Positions 15,214 to 16,002 of a DNA stretch of 16,002 nt are shown in pieces. Made by a program: the position numbers and the translations under genes. Numbering within the stretch: position 1 is the stretch's first letter; each line of letters begins with the position of its first letter. The stretch is from Cryomorphaceae bacterium (GTDB taxonomy: Bacteria; Bacteroidota; Bacteroidia; Flavobacteriales; Schleiferiaceae), in assembly GCA_022565745.1 (NCBI GenBank), contig JAIUMB010000040.1, positions 1 to 16,002 of the forward strand, given 5' to 3'. A model generated the notes under the pieces. That model did not search any database. It was not told the DNA's origin and was given only the letters and a program-made list of their open reading frames with translations.

Positions 15214-15274
15214 CAGTCCCTTAAAAGTAGGGTAATTAAACAAAACATTGAGTAACAAATAGTTTCGAGTCAAT

Positions 15275-15649
15275 ATGCCGACTATTCAACAATTAGTGCG
15301 TAAAGGGCGCAATCAAATCAAGAAGAAGAGTAAATCTTTAGCTCTTGATGCGTCGCCGCAAAGAAGAGGAGTATGTACACGAGTGTATACCACTACTCCA
15401 AAGAAGCCTAACTCTGCCATGCGTAAAGTAGCACGTGTGCGCTTGACCAACGGGAATGAGGTGAATGCCTACATCCCCGGTGAAGGGCACAACCTCCAAG
15501 AACACTCCATCGTGCTTGTGCGTGGTGGTCGTGTGAAAGACTTGCCCGGTGTGCGTTATCACATTGTACGTGGTGCATTGGATACAGCGGGTGTGGACGG
15601 CCGTAAACAGCGTCGTTCAAAGTATGGAACCAAACGTCCAAAAAAATAA
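15275..15649 (+). CDS. rpsL: 30S ribosomal protein S12
   Basis: 124 residues, full length for S12. Conserved family segments are present: MPTIQQLVRKGR, RRGVCTRVYTTTPKKPNSAMRKVARVRL (27-56 region), AYIPGEGHNLQEHS, VLVRGGRVKDLPGVRYHIVRG and the basic tail SKYGTKRPKK. S12 sits at the decoding centre of the 30S subunit and monitors codon-anticodon pairing. The positions known for streptomycin resistance or dependence keep the wild-type lysines (Lys43 in TTTPKKPNSA and Lys88 in GRVKDLPG, counting Met as 1), so no resistance substitution is seen. Asp89, the methylthiolation site in many bacteria, is present. It is the first gene of the str operon, with rpsG 12 bp downstream. Confidence 0.98.
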   Translation: MPTIQQLVRKGRNQIKKKSKSLALDASPQRRGVCTRVYTTTPKKPNSAMRKVARVRLTNGNEVNAYIPGEGHNLQEHSIVLVRGGRVKDLPGVRYHIVRGALDTAGVDGRKQRRSKYGTKRPKK

Positions 15650-15661
15650 TCAAGTGCCGTC

Positions 15662-16002
15662 ATGAGAAAGACCAGAGCAAAAAAACGCCCTATACTTCCG
15701 GATCCTAAGTTTAACGATCCATTGGTAACCCGTTTCGTCAATATGATGATGTTGCACGGAAAGAAGGATAAGTCATTCGCTATTTTTTACGAAGCCATTG
15801 AGCGCGTGTCTGAAAAGACGGAAAGCGGTAATGGTTTAGAAGTTTGGAAAGAGGCTTTGACCAACGTTATGCCACACGTGGAAGTGCGCAGTCGCCGAGT
15901 AGGTGGTGCCAACTTCCAGATTCCTGTTCAAATTCGTCCTGATCGCAAAATTTCTTTGGCGATGAAATGGATGATTTTGTTTTCACGCAAACGCAATGAG
16001 AA
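15662..16002 (+). CDS. rpsG: 30S ribosomal protein S7 (partial, C-terminus beyond window)
   Basis: 113 residues are visible from ATG 15662 before the window ends; bacterial S7 is usually about 155-160 residues. The start MRKTRAKKRPILPDPKFNDP, then LVTRFVNMMMLHGKKDKS, the helix around FYEAIERV, and VEVRSRRVGGANFQIPVQIRPDRK are clear S7 sequence. S7 binds the 3' major domain of 16S rRNA, nucleates head assembly and contacts the E site. It sits 12 bp after rpsL, the standard str operon order; fusA or tuf would be expected next. S7 represses this operon in E. coli, but no matching mRNA site can be judged here. Confidence 0.97.
   Translation, partial: MRKTRAKKRPILPDPKFNDPLVTRFVNMMMLHGKKDKSFAIFYEAIERVSEKTESGNGLEVWKEALTNVMPHVEVRSRRVGGANFQIPVQIRPDRKISLAMKWMILFSRKRNE

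Larger units (their letters stand above)
14882..15274. other. 393-bp intergenic region between the surface-protein pair and rpsL
   Basis: Very AT-rich. It holds a minus-strand promoter next to the PKD gene, an intrinsic-terminator-like hairpin on the plus strand and the rpsL promoter. I see no gene: reading frames here are short and lack family-like sequence. About 14932-15116 has no feature I can name. Confidence 0.6.

Noticed and set aside
1..16002. Search by eye for defence systems, transposases, integrases, tRNAs and attachment sites
   Set aside because: None recognised; the gene content is housekeeping and secreted proteins, with no inverted-repeat-bounded element.

Overview
The window looks like a chromosomal piece of a marine-type Bacteroidota (Flavobacteriia/Cryomorphaceae-like). 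The evidence is seen directly: several exported proteins end in type IX secretion system (T9SS) type-A sorting domains, upstream regions carry the Bacteroidota -7 promoter element TAnnTTTG (with TTG 19 bp upstream at rpsL), Shine-Dalgarno sequences are not evident, and FISUMP, OmpL47-like and PNGase F-like families occur. The genus cannot be told from the sequence alone.

Layout. (a) 1-1733, minus strand: a TetR-family repressor followed 10 bp later by a TolC-type outer-membrane efflux protein that runs off the left edge. A perfect 11-bp inverted repeat sits in the repressor promoter, the usual design of a self-regulated efflux operon. (b) 1880-4265, minus strand: a T9SS-sorted secreted protein, an SDR-type L-threonine 3-dehydrogenase and a PlsC-like acyltransferase, closely spaced and probably co-transcribed. 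(c) 4467-5663, plus strand: a PLP class-III aminotransferase, convergent with (d) 5673-7403, a large exported protein made of five OmpL47-like repeats of about 90 residues. (e) 7538-8820, plus strand: a SAM methyltransferase whose stop overlaps the start of an exported acetolactate-decarboxylase-like protein. (f) 8886-13161, plus strand: a secreted subtilisin-like protease and a secreted PNGase F-like deglycosylase, both with T9SS tails, separated by a structured intergenic element. (g) 13256-14881, minus strand: a PKD/Ig-like protein with a T9SS tail and a FISUMP-domain protein. (h) 14882-15274: the largest gap, with a divergent promoter pair and an apparently orphan intrinsic terminator. (i) 15275-16002: rpsL (S12) and the start of rpsG (S7), the head of the str ribosomal operon.

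How it works together: the middle of the window is an exported protein-degradation and surface-protein neighbourhood. The protease and the N-glycan-removing enzyme could act on the same glycoproteins, with PorU-type T9SS processing anchoring or releasing them. The metabolic genes (threonine dehydrogenase, aminotransferase, acyltransferase) and the ribosomal genes are ordinary housekeeping genes. I found no CRISPR array, insertion sequence, tRNA, rRNA or prophage. The most unusual points are a substituted acidic residue in the PNGase F-like active site, an exported ALDC-like protein lacking the C-terminal part of its family, and the structured spacer between protease and PNGase.
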